Below, in pieces: positions 60,165 through 64,000 of a stretch of DNA of 64,000 nt; position 1 is the stretch's first letter; each line of letters starts with the position of its first letter. The stretch comes from Syngnathus acus (lineage: Eukaryota > Chordata > Actinopteri > Syngnathiformes > Syngnathidae), in NCBI RefSeq assembly GCF_901709675.1, contig NC_051102.1, positions 2,512,912 to 2,576,911 on the forward strand, read 5' to 3'. The notes under the pieces were generated by a model, which was given only the letters and a program-made list of their open reading frames with translations, did not search any database and was not told the origin of the DNA. A program made the translations under genes and the position numbers.

Positions 60165-60624
60165 TTAACGAGGAAGTCAACCCCCAATTTGTCTTTGAAA
60201 TAATATGTTCTGTGCAGCCCAACTAGTCGAAACACATTGCTCTAATTAATGTTTCGTTTGAAATATGAATTAAACAGGCAAACTTCACCTGTTTTTAATC
60301 CATCTCATGGGGCGGCCATTTTGCCACTTGCTGTCAACTGAAAATTACATCACGGTTTCCAGGTCTCAGGTCACAACTAATCACGGCTCACCAGTTTTCT
60401 GAAACTGAGCCATGATTGGTTGTGACCTGAGACCTGGCAAATGTGATGTCATTTTCAGTCGACAGAAAGTAGCAAAATGGCCGCCTCGATTGGAAATAAA
60501 CTGGTCAATTTTCTGCTTAATTCATATTTCACAAACGCAATATTAATCAGAATGCCGTGTTTAGGCTCGTGAGGGCACATACAGCATATTGTTAAGAAAA
60601 TTTGGTGGATGACTCCCCCTTTAA
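60165..60624. mobile_element. Palindromic TTAA-bounded foldback element (460 bp)
   Basis: The two halves are inverted copies over nearly their whole length, with a short loop near 60395-60402. The best-conserved arm region reads CAGGTCTCAGGTCACAAC on the left and its complement GTTGTGACCTGAGACCTG on the right; GCGGCCATTTTGC is matched by GCAAAATGGCCGC. TTAA is at both ends (60165-60168 and 60621-60624), as for piggyBac or Kolobok insertions. No coding frame. Confidence 0.85.
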
Positions 60625-61630
60625 TTACAAACGAGCCTATAAAGGATCGCTAACACTTTTTTATGATTATGATGAGTTACATTCTACCAGTTACATTTGC
60701 ATGAAAGTTTGCAAAGAGGTCAGTTGGTTGGTGGGAAGCAAGCACGGAACCACAGTAAAAATGGAAAAAGGGGGTCTGGTTAGGGACCGAGAGCAAACTT
60801 TAGGGAGCGAAACTCAGCACCTTGGAGACGTCTTGGTTAGAGAAAAGGGCAAACTGTCTTCTGGAGAGTTCCATCAGTCATTTGTGCAAATCCCCTGACA
60901 TGTTAAAAATGCTTTTGCGTGATTTAAAGCATGGGATCTATCCTTGACCCTTCTAAAAGTGCTGTCTTGTTTTTCACTTAGGGAATATAATCATCCCAAA
61001 ATATCACACGGAAAGCCTCGCTTCCAAATGACCTGCTCACGGTCGCACGCACTCTTGTCTGTTTAAGTGAGAATACCAAAGATAAACGATGCCTGTTAAA
61101 CATAGCAAGCGCTCAGCCAATGTTTGCAGTCTCGGATGAATACGTAACACCGTAAATGAGGACACGATACGACTTTGTGCACCCATTAGGAGCCCAGAGC
61201 ACACACAGTTGCCGAGGTCAACCACAGACCATACAGTACATGTATGCATAGTTCACAATCTGTACTTTTCTGCGTCCTGCCAGATGGGAGGCTCATTTGG
61301 CCCACGAACTGGACAGGAATTCGACGATGAAGCAAACTGATCTTTCAGGTTTAAACAGTATTGGACAGCTACAAAAAAATGTATGTCTTGTTGCCCTATA
61401 ATACCAACACATGTCCATGCATGACTAGTGTGGAATGAACGAGAAGAATTTGCACAAGTTTGTGCGACACCTACGGAAAATGATTTTATACGTTTAACAT
61501 CCAAAAGAAGTTTGATACAACTGAACTGTACTTCACAAATGTTCTAAATTGAAGCATTTCATTGCTATCCGTCTTACGCTGTCAATATAGTGATGAAGTT
61601 GGGCAATAGAAACTGATTTGTGCGCTTGTG

Positions 61631-61644
61631 CCACTAGGGGGCAG
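61631..61644 (+). promoter_or_regulatory. CTCF-like motif
   Basis: CCACTAGGGGGCAG matches the CTCF core at every position. Confidence 0.55.
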
Positions 61645-61723
61645 TAATGAGCTGTATTGGCCTGTAAGACAGAAGCCCTTTTGAGGGGAAACAGGCATGA
61701 ATAGCAAATATGTATAAGTCTTA

Positions 61724-61900
61724 CTGTAGTTGCGCAAGTGTGCACACCCTCATACCTGGGAGGTGGTTGGGTTCAGAAATGAACAAATCACATTCAAAAT
61801 CATGTTAAATGGGAACTAACACATCCCTACCACCTATAAAAGTGCCTCTGATGGACCCTAAATAAAGTTCAGGCGTTCCAGGAGGCTTTTTGGGGGGTGC
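61724..61900 (+). mobile_element. Tc1-like repeat with left terminus
   Basis: TACTGTAGTTGCGCAAGTGT then GCACACCCTCATACC looks like a Tc1-type end after TA. The interior (CACATTCAAAATCATGTTAA, AATAAAGTTCAGGCGTTCC) is shared with 47085-47274 and 22381-22440. Non-coding. Confidence 0.65.
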
Positions 61901-63883
61901 ATCATTCATCATTATGCATTATCATACATCCCTTTGCACTAATTGTACAAATATTACTGGCATAATTTCAGATGATTACTTACCACCTAGCAACATGTAA
62001 TTAATTCTTAATTCTTATAAACCCTCCTTTGTGCTGGTCTTTGTCTGCCTGTCTGTCAAATGTAATCCAAATTTCTGCAGAGTCACGCTAATAAATCAAT
62101 AGCACGTAATTAGCGCAAGTAACATAATCAAGGCTGCCTTTCATTCATATCAAGTCATAGGCAGGGATAAATGAGTCATTAATAGAAGGAAGCAAGCATG
62201 AAGATTTTGTAACAGGGGTTTTTAAGCAATGTCAAATAGTTGTTTTATAGCGATTTCACTTTTTGTTATTTTTTGCCATTTTATCACCTTATTTCAGGTA
62301 CTTCCTTACACTTACCTCATTATTGACACATTTGCTTGTCATGCTATTTTATTGCGTCGGGCCCAGCGGAGGCCTTGGCTGGCTCTGGTTGAAGATACGA
62401 CTTCTATTAATGTAACACGTTATATGTAATATTCATAAAATGAATAACTTGTCTTCCACATGTTCTAGCACTCTTTTGTTCCACCCACTCTTCATCCCCT
62501 GCTACATGACTAAGAAAAGGGGGTGGGGGGGTGCTGGGGATTTACAGATGTTCCTTGCTTGGAATCTGTGTGAAAGGTCAGCATGCCGGTTGCGATGGGA
62601 GCGGACATTTTGGGAAATCGAATAAGCAGCTTTGCTGAGGTGTAGATCAGTCACTGATTAGTAACACCCAAATGGCCACAAAAATTCCTGACTATTTCCA
62701 TTCACATTACTGAGTTTTTTTTTTTTAATACACTGTTCCTCAACCATGCCGATACATGAGATATAATTTGGAATTCATAATGGATATTGATGATTCAATC
62801 CATGATGGAATATTGATATGACCAATACTTGACATTGGCCTCATTTCTATACGATTCATTTGTTGGCTGGATCAAGAATGGAACTTTAGAGATACAACAA
62901 CGTATTTCCATTGGCAATTTTCTCACACAAAAAAAACCAAATCACTTTTTCTCTAATTGGCTCATATGCATCAAATGTTTCTTGTAAATGGGTAAGAACA
63001 GTGAGAAGATTTTATTTTTCTGCCAGGAAATCAGCAGCTTTTGGCTATCCTGGCGGAAAAAAACACACACACTTTGCTGAGGCTTTTGTGAGCATAAAGC
63101 ATGTTTGTCACATTCCAGACACATAAGCAAGGGCCCTATAATTCCTCTGCTGCTCCGATTTTCCCCCGCAGGCACAGTCAGCAGTCAGCAGTTACCTTTC
63201 ACCTACTTTGTCTGCTCAGTCTTTGTGCTGCGGTCCTGCATCACACAAAACTCCCAGCAGAGGTTGGGTAAAAAAAAAAAAAAGTGCATGTAATGTGGCC
63301 CTAGCTTTCCTAGTTTTTTTTGTGCTGTGAACTTTCCCCTAATTCTCACACTGGTTCAGCTTCCCAGCAGACACATTAAAACTTAAAACAAAGGGAATGT
63401 CATTCAAATATTCTCTTGAAGCAGCGAATTATTATTTTTTTGTGTGTGTGTGAAACCCACTAATTGGAAAATGTTTTACACTTCCATCATTGTTATCTTG
63501 ATTTAAGTGGCAATCAATTGATGCAGATTTTTAAAAATTCTCTTATTGGTTGATGACAATTGAATGTAATTTCTCTGGTGATAGAAGTTGAACAATTTAT
63601 TATTATTTTTGTACTCGACTATAATACAATGAAAGTTGAGTTATTACATAAATGATGATATTTTTTCAGCCCAGTGTACGACTCCCCAACCCTTGAACAA
63701 CCTTTCCGTGTTGTTTGTTCTTGGTCAAGGCCTGTGAACAACCAACATTTTTTTTGCAACATTGCGTAATGATTTTACTTTCCTTAAGAAATTTGACACC
63801 TCTGTTTTGTTTCAATTGACATCTCTCATGTTGGAGCCATGATTCAATCCACTTGGTCCAAAGTGTGTTAGCAAGCAGAGCTA

Positions 63884-64000
63884 CCGTAATTTTCGGACTA
63901 TAAGTCGCACCGGAGTATAAGTCGCACCAGCCATAAAATGCCCAAAAAAGTGAAAAAAAACCATATATATGTATATAAGTCGCTCCTGAGTATAAGTCGC
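63884..64000. mobile_element. TA-flanked TIR element, CCGTAATTTTCGG family, cut by window edge
   Basis: Starts CCGTAATTTTCGGACTATAA after TA (63882-63883) and is almost identical over its visible length to 17593-17763, suggesting recent activity of the family. Confidence 0.9.

Larger units (their letters stand above)
57046..63883. other. Right flank without recognised genes
   Basis: Contains a Tc1 transposase fossil (58235-58440), a 460-bp palindrome (60165-60624), a Tc1-like repeat (61724-61900) and CTCF-like sites. Non-repeat stretches, such as 58.8-60.1 and 62.0-63.8 kb, show no convincing exon. Confidence 0.6.

Overview
The window is vertebrate nuclear DNA, almost certainly from a ray-finned fish of the percomorph type. 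Genes have GT-AG introns, the spaces between exons are full of fish-type SINEs, hAT and Tc1 relics, small TIR elements and microsatellites, and the three recognisable genes are vertebrate: a small-conductance Ca2+-activated K+ channel (kcnn1), a silent Kv subunit (kcnv2) and ribosomal protein S28 (rps28). The species cannot be fixed from the sequence alone.

Layout. Positions 25-32347 hold the 5' part of kcnn1 on the minus strand: a polyglutamine-rich first coding exon (30926-32347), a 16.9 kb first intron, then exons for S1 (13598-14071), S2 (12153-12248), S3-S5 (11178-11596) and the pore (25-166). The remaining exons (rest of S6, calmodulin-binding domain, C-terminus) lie beyond the left edge. 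About 20 kb (32.7-52.6 kb) has no recognisable gene and carries SINEs, TIR elements, a LINE tail and microsatellites. A complete four-exon kcnv2 follows on the minus strand (52644-55026). Its start codon lies 812 bp from that of rps28, which runs on the plus strand (55839-56767 plus a 3' UTR exon to about 57045). From 57 kb to the right edge there is no recognised gene, only repeats and unassigned DNA.

How the genes relate. kcnn1 and kcnv2 both encode potassium-channel subunits but are not coupled functionally. Kv8.2 (kcnv2) modifies Kv2-type channels in photoreceptors; SK1 (kcnn1) gives a calcium-activated afterhyperpolarising current. rps28 is a housekeeping gene placed head-to-head with kcnv2.

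Most notable points: (1) kcnn1 is predicted to have a long, polyQ-rich amino-terminal exon joined in phase to the conserved core, with the usual short-form start codon inside the next exon; (2) kcnv2 intron 1 is 75 bp, a multiple of three and free of in-frame stops, so its retention would insert 25 residues next to the T1 domain; (3) three different TA-flanked TIR element families share one 20-bp terminal architecture; (4) one of them has inserted into an 80-bp minisatellite that occurs at three loci here; (5) there is a 460-bp full-length palindrome bounded by TTAA; (6) several elements keep exact target-site duplications. I found no bacterial-type, viral or wholly new gene system.
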